The notes beneath the pieces are model-generated. The model was not told where the DNA came from. It did not search any database and was given only the letters and a program-made list of their open reading frames with translations. From the NCBI GenBank assembly GCA_023105745.1, contig JALGQZ010000003.1, forward strand, positions 43,238,185 through 43,302,184: 64,000 bases of DNA, given 5' to 3'. The stretch comes from Austropuccinia psidii (lineage: Eukaryota > Basidiomycota > Pucciniomycetes > Pucciniales > Sphaerophragmiaceae). A program made the position numbers and the translations under genes. Within the stretch, counting starts at the first letter, position 1. Each line of letters opens with the position of its first letter. This document shows, one piece after another, positions 1 through 10,271 of the stretch.

Positions 1-326
1 TGAAATGAATTCTATATGTTTATTTGTTAGATAAAAAGTTATGATAAAATTTATTTAACTTTTTTCTAAAATTATTTCTTTTGGTTAATTTTGTTAAAAA
101 TTCATTTTTACTTGATTTTTTTCAAGTAAAAATGTATTTTTAAGATTTTCAAATTTAATGTATTTTTATTTTTAAATTATAATTAAATTTTTTTTATGTA
201 TATAAATTCATATTTATATTATAATTTTTATTTTAATAATGTAAATAAATTTATTTTATTTATGTTTGTATATTAATTTTTTGTTTGTGGTATTTGGGGT
301 GTATGAAAATAACTGTAAGGCTCACA
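1..326 (-). repeat. Family-A LTR, 5' end, truncated by window edge
   Basis: Read on the minus strand from 326, this segment starts TGTGAGCC and follows, base by base with scattered differences, the first 300 or so bases of the LTRs at 2405 and 15156. Shared landmarks are the AAATTTATTTATATTA-type run, the paired TTTTTACTTG/AAGTAAAAATG segment and the AATAAACATA block. The rest of the LTR lies outside the window, so it cannot be said whether it is solo or part of an element. Confidence 0.85.
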
Positions 327-912
327 CTCATTTATCCATTGCTTTTGAAATCTCCATAAGTAGTAATTAAGAATTGTATTTTTATTGAATTTTTGAAGTT
401 TTACCTCCTTTTCTATGTGGTATTGATAAATAGCATGGTGACAGCTGGTAGCCATGGGATAGTCTCATGGATCCCAGTCTGAAAATGTTTCCAATTACTA
501 TTTTTGTTTTTATCCATGGCTAAACATTAATAATGGACATTTTTACAGCAATCAGAAGTTCTCCTTACCTCCTTGTCACATCAAAAAAGTAGCTTTTTTG
601 CTATTTTCTCATGATTCAATGGGATATTAACTTGGTAACAAGGTTCCTAAAATTTTTTAATAGACTAATAAGTCCAGTATAAGTCATGGAATCAAGTTTT
701 TGAGCTTTCCACACGTTTGAGGCCTCAGAAGTTGTGTACCCTGTGTCTCTTTGATGTCTTTTGTCCCTCTTAGCTATTTTCACATCAAAAATAGTGACTT
801 AGGCTTAAACACTGATATCTACTATTGGTGTATAAAACCTTTATGTAAGAATAAAGTAATTTTAAATTCCACAAAAATGCATAACACTATTTTTAGCATA
901 TATGTAACAGGA

Positions 913-1245
913 GATTTCTCACAATCTCATTATTGTGACATGGAAGTGAGAAAAACATTTTTTTTTCCAATTCTTTCATGAGGTATTGGTGAGGTGTTAT
1001 TAAATTATTTTCCATATTACCACCTCCTGGAGTTAATTTAAGCGTCTTTATTTTATGGAGTGGCCCCAGGTGAATTGGGATTTCTCACAATCTCATTATT
1101 TTGGTGTGAAAATACAAAACAGAAAAATTCTCACAATTATTTTATGTGGTATTAATGATGAGGTGTTACAATATTTTCCATATTACCCCCTCATAGAGTC
1201 AAATTAAGCTTATTCACCCCATGGAAATACCCTGGATAAATTTTT
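913..1245. repeat. 166-bp imperfect tandem duplication
   Basis: The 22-mer beginning GATTTCTCACAATCTCATTA occurs at 913 and again at 1079. In both copies it is followed by GAGGTGTTA, then ATTTTCCATATTACC and a CTC(C/A) block. The copies have diverged by small indels, so the duplication is old. No coding function is visible. Confidence 0.75.
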
Positions 1246-1369
1246 TGTGAAAATTAAAATATGGCCTTAAATCCATGGACTTACTTACTCACAAAAGAGC
1301 TCTATACATATTTTGCTGTATGCAAAACAATTAATTTTAGGATATATACATGACTTATGGTTTATTTAT

Positions 1370-1437
1370 ATTCTAGAGGTTATGTTTATATAAATTGTGG
1401 CCCATTTGGGTTTGTAAATTATACCTCAAGGCTCACA
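1370..1437 (-). repeat. Possible diverged family-A LTR start
   Basis: On the minus strand from 1437 the sequence reads TGTGAGCCTTGAGGTATA and then an ACCCAAA..GACCACAA-like stretch. This is the same order as the first 45 bases of the 2405 LTR. Weak matches (a GGATT block and an AATAAGCTTAA..TTGA block) continue to about 1200, suggesting a much older or related LTR. Only the first about 60 bases are convincing. Confidence 0.4.
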
Positions 1438-2404
1438 TAAGCTAAATATCTAACTAAAATATTCCTCAATATTAGCTTCAAAGCTATTTTCAAGTGTTTT
1501 TTATTTTTAAATCAATCATAAAGACATTAAAGTCAAATAATATCACCATTTTCAATAGTATTTTAGGCTAACTTCTGGATGAATTACTAATTTTTTATCA
1601 ATTCTTTATTATTTGACGTCACAAATAACTCATCAAATTACTCTTCCAAATAATTTTAACATCACTTTTTGAGATTATTAGTGAGTGTTTGTTTTGATTC
1701 TTGAAGCTTTTCATCTGAATTTTATATTTTTCTTCAATTTTAAAAATTAATTCCTCTTTTGTACAAGAAATTATGTGTTATTTTCATAAAAAGCTTCATT
1801 GCTAATAATTCTGTGGAGCAATTCTATTGTAAAATTGCTCCTTAATGTTATATCACTGGTAGTATATAGAAAGTAAAAGAAATAAAGAAGTTATTAACTA
1901 TCCATTTGTAGCTTTGATAATTCAATTATTATATTTTAATAAGAAAATTCACAATAATATTTAATGAAATTGATATTATCAACTATGATTCCTGAGTAAT
2001 ATTTTACATTCCCAAAGAGCTCACAAAATTCTTTGCTAGAAGATATTTTACCTTAAAGTCTAAGACAATTAAGCTAAATTTTATCTAATTACAAATATAT
2101 TCAGATAGCTTTTTGAAAAATGAATTAAAATAGCAAACCCATTTCACCATTTCAGTTTTCATCTAATTTTCCCTAGGGTAAAGCCATAGGGTATTATGCC
2201 ATAAATTCTATATTTTGGCCTATAAAGGCTAAAATAGTATTTTGTTTTAGATTTGCAAATTCTCAAGAATTTCATATTCTAATTGAAATATTTTAGAGTT
2301 AAATTGAGGTAAACTCACACCATGTATATCTTAACTTAAAAAAAGTGGTAAAATTAAGGTTTGGTGTGTAGTTTTAAGCTTAGCCTTGGATTTACCTTAC
2401 AGAT

Positions 2405-4178
2405 TTTGAGCCTTAGAGGTATTTTAATATACCCAAAAGACCACAAATGATAAATTAAGATACAAATATAAATAAAATAAATTTATTTATATTATAAAAA
2501 TAAAAATTGAAATATAAATACAAATTCATATTTAAAAAATCAAAATTTAATCATAATTTAAAAATAAAATTACAATAAAATTTAAAATTATGAAAATAAA
2601 TTTTTACTTGTAAAAATTAAGTAAAAATGAATTTTTAATGAAAATTATGAAATTAAAATATTTTTGGTAAAATGTTATATAGAGTATATTATAAATTTCT
2701 ATCCAATAAATAAACATAAAGAGATTATCACACCATTGGATTCCTCATAAAAAATAAAGTGGGGTCAACTCTGGATGAAATTTCTGTAACTCAACTCTCA
2801 ATAAGCTTAAATTGAATTTTTAGTCTCTTTTGTACAAAAGTATGAAAATACTCAAAACCTTAAGTTAATTCACACCAAATGTGGTGTTAACCATCAATTT
2901 TTGTGTTAAAATTGAGGTTTAGAAGCTATGAGGAATTGAAGTATTTTCAATTGAAATGTCAAAATGTGCACGTGTATTACATAAGTGAACTTCAATTTGC
3001 ATGTGAGGTATCAATTATTACAGATGTGTAATTCAAAACTCAATTAAATTACATATAAAAATTATAATTGTATTACATGATGAGGAATTAAAGAACAAAT
3101 AAACTGGAAAGATTAATTCTGGGGGGGAAAGACACTCTAGCTCTAAGGGGGAGCTAGACCGCCAAAGTCCTTGCTGAATGGCATGGGATGTCAAAATACA
3201 CGCAAAAGTTCATTAATTTTGGCCTGGAATTGAGTCACAGGGTCTGTGACTCAATTGATGATGAGGTTTTGATACCAACCAGGGTAGTTTTAACTGCTGC
3301 CAAGGGGGTAAATATACCCTTAAGCTAAAACAATATTAGTAAAAACAGGTTTAACTGGTTTCTACGTCTCTTACACACATTCTGACGTGTTTTGAATGCT
3401 CTAGACCACGTATTTCTATAGTAATGGCTGATTTAACGGTCTAAAATGGCTTAAATCAGCCCTTTTTTGGTCTAAACCAGGGTTCAATGATGCTGTAATT
3501 GGCTTTTCTGTTGTCAGACTTTTTTTCAAGACCGACAAGAGTAAAATTCACTTTTGGAGTAAGAAAATTAATGGCTATAAAAGAATTTCTTCTTTTCCCC
3601 ACTTTTTCTCTTCATGTTAGAATCTTTTTCTTTTATAATTAGTTTAAACACTATTAAACCAATCAATAAAAGATTACAACCACCATTTTTTAAAACTTTA
3701 AAACCTTTTAACCACTTGAAAAAATCATTATAATCATTTTTACCCCTGAACCACCCCAAAAGTGAATTAAAACATCTTTCATCACTGTTAGCTTTGTCAC
3801 TTTGTTTCCAAATTCACTCTGGTCACTTTTGGGTGTGTTTTCTCTTCAAATATATTTCTAAAAGACTTTTCTCTTTAATTAATTGCTTGAAGTTCTTTGC
3901 TCAATTAATTTCAATTGAAATTGCTCTTGAAGAAATTTCTTTTGTAGCCTTAAATATCTCTTGTAGAGTATTTTTGGATAAATCTTTATTGTTGGTAAAA
4001 CAATGAATTTTTATTATATCATTGTTTTATACTTCAAAAGTTAAAAACAATGAAATTGGCATGTCTTCTCTTTAAAAATACTATTTCTTGCTATTTTTAA
4101 ACAGTTCTACCTTATACAAATTTTGAGGACAGGAAACGTACTTGATATTTTATCAAAGTTTCCTATCCACACCTTATA
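2405..4178 (+). repeat. Family-A 5' LTR
   Basis: It begins TTTGAGCC, where the 3' LTR has the expected TGTGAGCC, and ends CCTTATA, where the 3' copy ends CCTTACA. So both terminal dinucleotides carry one mutation. It is collinear with 15156-16965 over its whole length with scattered substitutions. It contains the 13-bp palindrome at 3228-3256 and a G-rich block around 3121. The 191-nt ORF-like stretches inside it are not genes. Confidence 0.92.
3228..3256. promoter_or_regulatory. LTR palindrome with paired TGAGTCA sites
   Basis: Two perfect 13-bp arms, AATTGAGTCACAG and CTGTGACTCAATT, are separated by GGT. Each arm carries TGAGTCA, the core bound by GCN4/AP-1-type bZIP factors. The 3' LTR keeps it at 15991-16018 with one change at the outer edge. 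Position inside the U3-like part of the LTR suggests an enhancer, but function is inferred only from the motif. Confidence 0.45.
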
Positions 4179-4200
4179 TTTGCCGGCCCAGCCGTGATAT
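4179..4200 (+). other. Candidate primer-binding region, family A
   Basis: A GC-rich block, TGCCGGCCCAGCCGTG, follows the 5' LTR end directly within otherwise AT-rich DNA, the place where a primer-binding site is expected. It does not start with the usual TGG. Family B has a similar block (TGGAGGCCTGGCCATG) in the same position. The primer is not identified. Confidence 0.35.
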
Positions 4201-4381
4201 TTTACCTGTGAAATAATTTTTTCCTTTTTTCCATCTTTTTTCTTATATTGAAAATTTAAAAATATATAATAAATACTTATAATTCAAAAAAATCCTTAAA
4301 AAATGATTTCTTTTTATAATTATAAGTGAGGCTTTATTTTTTATTTATTTTTTGAAAAAACCCTTTTTTTTACTTAATTAA

Positions 4382-5314
4382 TTGGCTTTTTCATTAATTT
4401 TAGTGTCTGAAAACGTGTTAAGACAAGAAAATATTGAAACAGCCTCCACAGTTACTAGCATTATTATTGAAAGCACTGTGATTTCTGACCATAACAGCAC
4501 TATTATTATAGCTCAGAATAACCAACAAGAGCCAATTTCTTCTGTATTCATCAACTTGGAGATCAGTAATACTCTTCAGAAAGCTAAAAATTTGGCAAAT
4601 AGTAAGTTTTTGATGTAAAATTACTATTTTAAACCTTTTTAATCATAAAATATGCCTTCAACCAGATCAGGAGCAAGCTATAAGCCCTCAAGCAGCTCCA
4701 AAAAAGGTCATAGACATGATTATGGCAGAAGCCAATAAGATACAGAAGGACAAGGGTCAGTAAAAGACTTCCACAACAATAAATTGTCCAATTCTGAAGC
4801 TGATGACACTATTTTACCTTCAAAGAGAGCTGACACAGCCACAAGAAGCCTCAGTGGAAATTTACAAAGCCAGCCAGAAGGCCTACAACAATGTACTGCA
4901 GCACAAAAAGTACCAGATCCTTTCAGATCTGTGGAAAAACTGCATGAACTCATACCTGACTGTAAGAAAATTCCTGCAACATCCCAACACTTGCAAGTTA
5001 CTCAATGGATGGCCTCCATTTATGGAAGAGAAGAATATGATGCTTCTAGCAGCAGAATGGAGGGAAAAAAACCTCCACCACCAAAGAAAGTGCCAAGACC
5101 AGCCCCAGTGGCCAGCAGAAGCAATGCCAATGTCAAAAAACAGCCACAAGCTGAAAACAAGGGAAAAGGGAAGGCACCAGCCCCAAAACCTTACAGCCAG
5201 GAATATAGGATTACAAAGATTCAGTAGGATTCCATGGAAAATGTATTTCAGATGGCCAGAGCCATGATGGAATTACAGAAGAAGGAGGAAGCCAGATTAA
5301 GATTTCAGAAATGA
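4382..5314 (+). pseudogene. Family-A ORF1, spliced leader protein of unknown function
   Basis: Exon 1 runs from a TTG at 4382 (probably a mutated ATG) to 4601. A 64-nt intron follows (donor GTAAGT at 4602, acceptor AG at 4665) and exon 2 continues to the TGA at 5312. The frame has a TAA at 4761 and a TAG at 5225, and a single indel near the A7 run at 5065-5071 moves it from the frame starting at 4803 to the frame of 4784-5227. The product is helical and aromatic-rich in its middle (LSDLWKNCMN, LLNGWPPFM), then lysine/proline-rich. It matches no domain I can name. It overlaps the N-terminal extension of gag in another frame. From memory, similar predicted proteins are common in Austropuccinia. 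Confidence 0.6.
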
Positions 5315-5845
5315 TTTCAGACATATTTGATTCCATCCCAGAGTTGTATGAAGCTATAAATGACATGAAAAAACATTATTCTGATAAAAATGAAACCATT
5401 TGTAACAACATTAAAACAACCAGCTTGAGTCTGTGCCAAATTAATGAAACACTTATGTGTTTTGAAAAAGTTTTAATATCAATTAAAACTTCCAATAATG
5501 ATAATTCTTTTGGCAATAAAATAAATGAACAATCTGCCATTATTAAAGAGTTAACAGACAAATATTCTAAATTCAATATTGATGACATAATTGAAACAAT
5601 AATTAAACAAGCTATAAATGTTATCAAGACAGATAAAAAGAAAGTCCTTGATGAAATTTAAGACTCATTTACTGAAGTAAAGACATATACCATTGCCTTG
5701 AAAAAGTGTTTTGATGCTTCACAAGAAGAAGTATCAAAATTATCAATGAAATTGAATCAAGTCACTGCTGATAATACAAGACAGACATATTTATGGCAAG
5801 AATTGGCACATAAAGAAGAAATGTATAAAATTGAAGTAATAAATT
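4784..5845 (+). pseudogene. Family-A gag N-terminal part (ORF2), interrupted by MULE
   Basis: This is the start of the gag-pol frame. The polar, Ser/Gln-rich N-terminal extension (from 4784) overlaps ORF1. The A7 indel near 5065 moves it to the frame of the ATG at 5311, with stops at 5152 and about 5206 in between. From 5311 a 116-codon block rich in Lys, Asn, Ile and Glu looks like a coiled coil and ends in a stop at about 5659. The same frame then continues to 5845, where the Mutator-like element splits it. Coding resumes at 10272. The ATG at 5311 overlaps the ORF1 stop as ATGA, so restart after ORF1 is a possible alternative start. Confidence 0.7.
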
Positions 5846-5847
5846 TA

Positions 5848-5975
5848 GGGTGTTGATAAACACATGTAAGCTTTTAGTAAAAACACGTAAGCCCTTACGT
5901 GGTTTTACTAAAAACTTATGTGTTTTTACCAAACATGGCCAAAACATGTAAGTCATGGTAAAAACACATAAGTGA
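5848..5975. repeat. MULE left end: iterated motif and hairpin
   Basis: Variants of GTAAAAACACGTAAG recur about every 20-30 bases in alternating orientation. The strongest pair, 5876-5891 and 5894-5909, forms 16-bp arms with one mismatch around CC. The right end at 10196-10271 has the same organisation, with 14-bp arms at 10196-10209 and 10211-10224. Such iterons are likely transposase-binding sites; this is inference from position and repetition. Confidence 0.75.
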
Positions 5976-6161
5976 CCTTATTTTTCAAAAAAAATTCCTC
6001 AGGCTCAGTTTTGAGGATTTTTTTAATTTTTTCTTGCCATATTTTTCCCGACTTGGCATGTCAATAAGCACAAATTTTTTCCAATTTTTTTTTTTGCCAA
6101 ATTTCACCAATTTTGCCAATATGCCAAAATGGCATATTTTTTTCAAAAATTCATTTAAAAT

Positions 6162-6535
6162 CTTCCCACTTATGAATTTCCTTGATTTTTTTTAAAATGA
6201 AGGGTTCAATGTAAAGAATAAAGCACAAGAATCCCATAATTTTGGGAATTCTTTGGGGTGGGACAAGTGAAGGCACAAAAAGGGTTTTTTTCAAATGTTT
6301 TTTCCTGTCATTGTAATATGCCTATTTTTAAAAAGTGAATTTAATAACTTCCCACTTGTGAATTTCCTTCATTTATTTTTTTAAATTAAAGGGTTCAATC
6401 TGGACAATAAAGAACCAGAAGCGCATGAATTGGGAAATTTTTTTGGGTGGGACAACAAGTGAAGGCGCAATGAGTGTTTTTTTAAAACTGTTTTTTTTCT
6501 TGTGTGTAATATGACTATTTTCAAGTACAAAACTT
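6162..6535. repeat. 186-bp tandem repeat in MULE subterminal region
   Basis: CTTCCCACTT(A/G)TGAATTTCCTT begins at 6162 and again at 6348. Each copy is followed by a GGGTTCAAT block, an AATTGGGAA or AATTTTGGGAA block, TTGGGGTGGGACAA or TTGGGTGGGACAA, and a CAAGTGAAGGC block. The same module occurs once, inverted, near the right end of the small element at 31389-32325, linking the two. Confidence 0.8.
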
Positions 6536-6633
6536 CCACATGTTTGATAAAAAAGGAGACTGAGGTGGTATTTAAGCAATAAAAATGACTGAGGAGGGGG
6601 ATAATTGGCATAAGTTGTATATACAAAAATCAT

Positions 6634-7260
6634 TCAATCAGAATCAACCTCCAAAATAGTGGGTTTTTTCTGAGAGGGGGGAGGAAGATTGGACAAATAC
6701 AACATTCTGTGTTTCTTAAATTTATCAGCCCACCCCAGGGCTAGTTTTTGGGCATGAATCTCCCAGTTCACAGTAATGGGGGGGGGGACTGGATAAACTT
6801 TAGAAATGATGATGTCCAAAGGAACAAAATGAGCACAACTATTCAAGAAGCAGATGAAAATGGGGGGATTATCATTGGGAGGACAGAAATAAGGGAAAAA
6901 AGAAAAATATTGGGCTGTGGAATAAAAGAAAACTGGTCTTTTATACTTATTTGCAATTGGATCCCCCATGTCAGGCATGGACATCAACTTGCTTTTTGGA
7001 GCCTGGCCAACATCTTCATACCATTCAATTCTTTCCAAATAAGAGGATACTGAGGGAATTAAGGTGTTCATGGCTTCATAAAGGTCTTGATTTTGGTGAA
7101 TTTCTTCAGCCAAGTCACCTCTGACATCAGCCCATTGATCTTGAGTCTTGTGAATGAAGTGGGATACTGTTCTGTAGCCACAGTTTCCATCACCCTGGAA
7201 ATTGATGGCCTTGAAGGTGTATTTCAATATAAACTTGGGAAAGTCTTCTGAGCCAGTTAT
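6634..7260 (-). pseudogene. OTU cysteine protease domain (exon 4 of the MULE gene)
   Basis: The exon opens after the acceptor at 7261 and soon reads INFQGDGNCGYRTVSHFI, the OTU signature with catalytic Asp and Cys (DGNC). About 115 residues later comes CAHFVPLD with the catalytic His. OTU enzymes cleave ubiquitin or ubiquitin-like conjugates; whether this one does is unknown. The exon itself has no stop and all three catalytic residues are present, unlike the transposase exon upstream. The gene ends at the stop at 6634 with no domain after OTU except a basic tail. Other transposons are known to carry Ulp1-type proteases, so a cysteine protease cargo has precedent. Confidence 0.85.
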
Positions 7261-9684
7261 CTGATAGAATAAGTTCAAAAAATTAATAAATATCAAAATA
7301 AACAACAGAAAATTACATTAAAAAGAATCAGAAACTCACAAAAAGCTTGGAGCATTCATCACTTGTGTGATAATTGCTTTGACAATGCCCACAGGTCAAG
7401 TCAATTGCATTATAGATATTCAAACTGGTGGCAGGCTTGTGTGATTTTCTTTGTGAGGTTTTGCATCCAATTGCCAATCTTCTGGACCTTCTAAGGGTTA
7501 CTTCTGATTTATTTAATTCAGTTTCTGAGGGTAGTGAATCTGATGAACTGATGGATTTAGATAATGAGTCCTCAGAATCTTCAGAATCTTCAGGTGAGTC
7601 CACTTCCATAATTGGAGAGGGTACATTTTCCCGGGATCTTGATGTTGTTGTGCTGGTCACTTTTGATGGGGGTCTTCCTCTTCTCTTGGATTGACTTTCA
7701 ATAATTTCAAATCTTGAAGGTTCTCTTTTGTTTTCATTTTGTTTTTATTCTTGGCTCCTTGGGGTCTTCCACGGATATTCTTGCATTCTAGAGGGTCTTC
7801 ATAATATTTATCATCCTCTTGAGTCTTGGGAATTTGATCAAATGGGACTTTTACAGTCAAAACATCTTGAAAATGTTGAAGTATTGGAGTGATTTCTGCC
7901 ATTGGTCTTTGAAACAGGTCTTCCCCAATGTCTTCAAATATTTTCTTGGCTTCATTCTTTCTTTCTTTTTCAACACTTTGATCATCACCTTGAAAACCAG
8001 CCTGAGAAGAGTATGACAAATAAAATCAGTTAAGAAGAAAATAATAATAATAACAAATTAAAAAAACCTCACAGGAAAATTCAAATGCCATTGAGGATGG
8101 AAGTCTGATAATTCAAGCCTTTGACGCTTGGCAAATGCCTTTTGGGTCTTATGCTTGCAAGGAATGCCTTTATAATTGTTGTATTTGTTGGTGCGTTTTT
8201 CATTTGGAGGAAATTTTGTTTTGAAATTTTCAAAGGCAATCTGAAGAGCATAATGAGACACCTTGCCGTTGAGGGCACAGATGTGTGGAGAAAAATTCTT
8301 GACATGGACAATCATTTCTTTGGAGATTCTGTTGATGATTTCAATAAATTGTTTTCTGAATGCCATGTGGGGAGCCCTGACTACCTCCAGGAGAGTACCA
8401 GTGGACTTTTGGAGCCAAAGTTTAACCATGGCATGGGCACTTTCAACTCTGGAGGTGGAGCCCACACCCATGTGGCAATGGTGGTTGGTCCAGGCTGGCA
8501 CATAATAATCCTTTAGAGGAAGCCAGGTATTTTCCAAATACTGCAAGACCTCAGCGTTGTTAACTTGCTTTTGAAGCTTCTTCCAGTTGTCTTTGAAAGA
8601 ATTTTCAGTGGATGAATACATAAGCTGAGAAATGAATCCCAAAGTCATTAATAAAGACAATAATAAGAAAAAAAGTGAAGAATTATATTACTTGATTCCA
8701 AAGGCCCATGAAATTTTCAAAATCAGTTCCATGTCCAATTTTCTTCTTACAATGAGCAGATACATCCTTGCTGATGTGTCAAATGCATAGCATGACTTTG
8801 GAGTCTGGGAAGAGCTTATTAATAGAGTTTTTCAAGGCCAGATCCCTGTCAATAACAATAACTTGAGGTGGAACAAGATTGGTGTTGTTGAGGACCTTTT
8901 CAATGTATTGACTTAATGCCCAAGTATATGAAGTTTCATTTTAATTCTTCATCAAAACAAAATCCCCAGAAAAGGTCTTATTGGTTGAGCTGAATCCAAC
9001 AATATGAAAAAGGGGCATTTTGTACTTATTGGTTTTATAAGTAAAATCCATAAGAATGAAATGAGGAAAGCCATGAAGAAGTTTTATGGCCAGGGGGTGA
9101 GTAAAAAACAAGGAGGTAATTTGTCCCTCAGAATCCCTTGCAGAGGACCAAACAAAATTTTCTTCTTTGAGAGTGTCAATAAGAGCATCAATGGGCCTTC
9201 TGCCTTGCAGTTTGTCCTTCTTGATTTTCTTGACTTGGTTTTAAATGTCTTGAAGGATTACAGGCCTGTCAGACTCCCTCTGGCTGCATAATTGGGCCTG
9301 AATTTGCCTTGGCATGAGCAGTGATTCAGACATTTGAGCAATTTGGGATTTTTCTTGCTCATTGAATTTCCTGAAAGCAGGATGTGCCATGATATTCTCA
9401 GTGGCATCATGGCTATGTTCAGAATTTTTGACTTTAAGAGTCCAAGTGGTACTCTTGGCATAAAGTCTAAAAGGACAGTCAAGCTTTCTTGAGGTGACTG
9501 TTTTGGAGGGGCTTTTGTTGGGATTTGGGGTGCCAGACCTGTCACAACATATTTCAATTTGGTTGTGGGTCATATTGAACCTCAAGGTGGACACAGCATA
9601 CCCCTGAGCCCTGGCAACATTATGCACATATTGCCAAGGAGGCTCAAGGGTCTGGAATTCACCTTCAGTGGGGGGTTGAAGCAT
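6634..9684 (-). pseudogene. MULE transposase with FAR1-like domain and OTU protease, four exons
   Basis: ATG at 9684. Exon 1 is 9684-8692, exon 2 8624-8073, exon 3 8001-7340 and exon 4 7260-6634. The introns are 67, 71 and 79 nt, each GT-AG and all phase 0. Exon 1 opens with a FAR1/WRKY-GCM1-type zinc domain (CPFRLYA, then W and paired His), then the MULE catalytic core: Asp in FILMDFTYK, Asp in VIVIDRD and the C-x2-H of LCI*HISKD. The catalytic Glu is in RVESAHA of exon 2. Exon 3 has two AT-hook-like RGRP/GRPP motifs, acidic Ser/Asp runs and a CCHC knuckle (CGHC..H..C). Exon 4 is an OTU domain. Damage: stops at 9241-9243, 8941-8943 and 8779-8781, and a frameshift near 7720. Restored length would be about 940 residues. 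Confidence 0.88.
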
Positions 9685-10271
9685 TTTTTTAATGAAAAAT
9701 ATGTATAAAAGTGAAAAAAGGGGGATTTGGGGTATTTGGAATGGGGTAAGAACCTTTCAAAATGTGAAAAAGAGGTGAAAAAAGGTGTGAAAAATGAACA
9801 GAAGTGGTTACAAGTGAAAGAAAGTGGTTTAAATGTGGGATTAATAGATGAGGGAAGGTAAAAAATTGAAAATTGAGAGGCTTGAAAGCAGGTTGTTGTG
9901 GTGGAAAATGCAGTCTTTGGGGGAAAAAAAGAAAAAAAGTGTAAAAAGCTTTTCAAAATGGCTTTGGTAATGCTGTTTTTCCAAAAAAAAACAATGGTTT
10001 GGGGTGGGGATAATGTGGATTATTGGGGTGTTTGGGCTTTTATTTTTTTTTTGGGGGGGGGGGCTGGGCAAAAAAATCTGAAACAATTTGGAGTTAGAGA
10101 GGTTTTGTGGGGAAAAAACCTCTTTTGGGAATGTTTTGGCCCAATACAGGCCCAATTGTGTTTCATTTTTAATTAAAAATGGGCCCAGGGCACCCCTTAC
10201 GTGTTTTTAGTAAAAACAAGTAAGCTCTTACGTGTTTTTACCAATTTTCTTACATGTTTTTACCAACACCC

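Larger units (their letters stand above)
327..2399. other. AT-rich intergenic DNA with repeat relics
   Basis: No gene is supported here; the short open frames have no recognisable domain and strongly biased composition. The stretch contains a 166-bp imperfect tandem duplication (913-1245) and, at 1370-1437 on the minus strand, a short match to the family-A LTR start. Nothing else was recognised. Confidence 0.6.
5848..10271 (-). mobile_element. Mutator-like DNA transposon (MULE) with OTU protease gene
   Basis: Terminal inverted repeats start GGGTGTTG at 5848 and, on the other strand, GGGTGTTGGTAAAAACATG at 10271. The flanks are an identical 8-bp target duplication, TAAATTTA, at 5840-5847 and 10272-10279. 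It sits inside family-A gag and cuts one frame that rejoins exactly across the duplication. The ends are packed with iterated GTAAAAACACGTAAG-like motifs in both orientations. It carries one spliced minus-strand gene (6634-9684) with three stops and one frameshift, so this copy is not autonomous now. A 186-bp tandem repeat lies between the left end and the gene. Confidence 0.92.

Noticed and set aside
4720..5149. Antisense open frames of 77 and 88 codons across the family-A overlap
   Set aside because: They do not recur at the same offset in family B and have no recognisable sequence; they mirror the sense frames.
9004..9291. Plus-strand 95-codon frame inside the MULE
   Set aside because: It is the complement of the MULE transposase core on the minus strand, which explains the openness.
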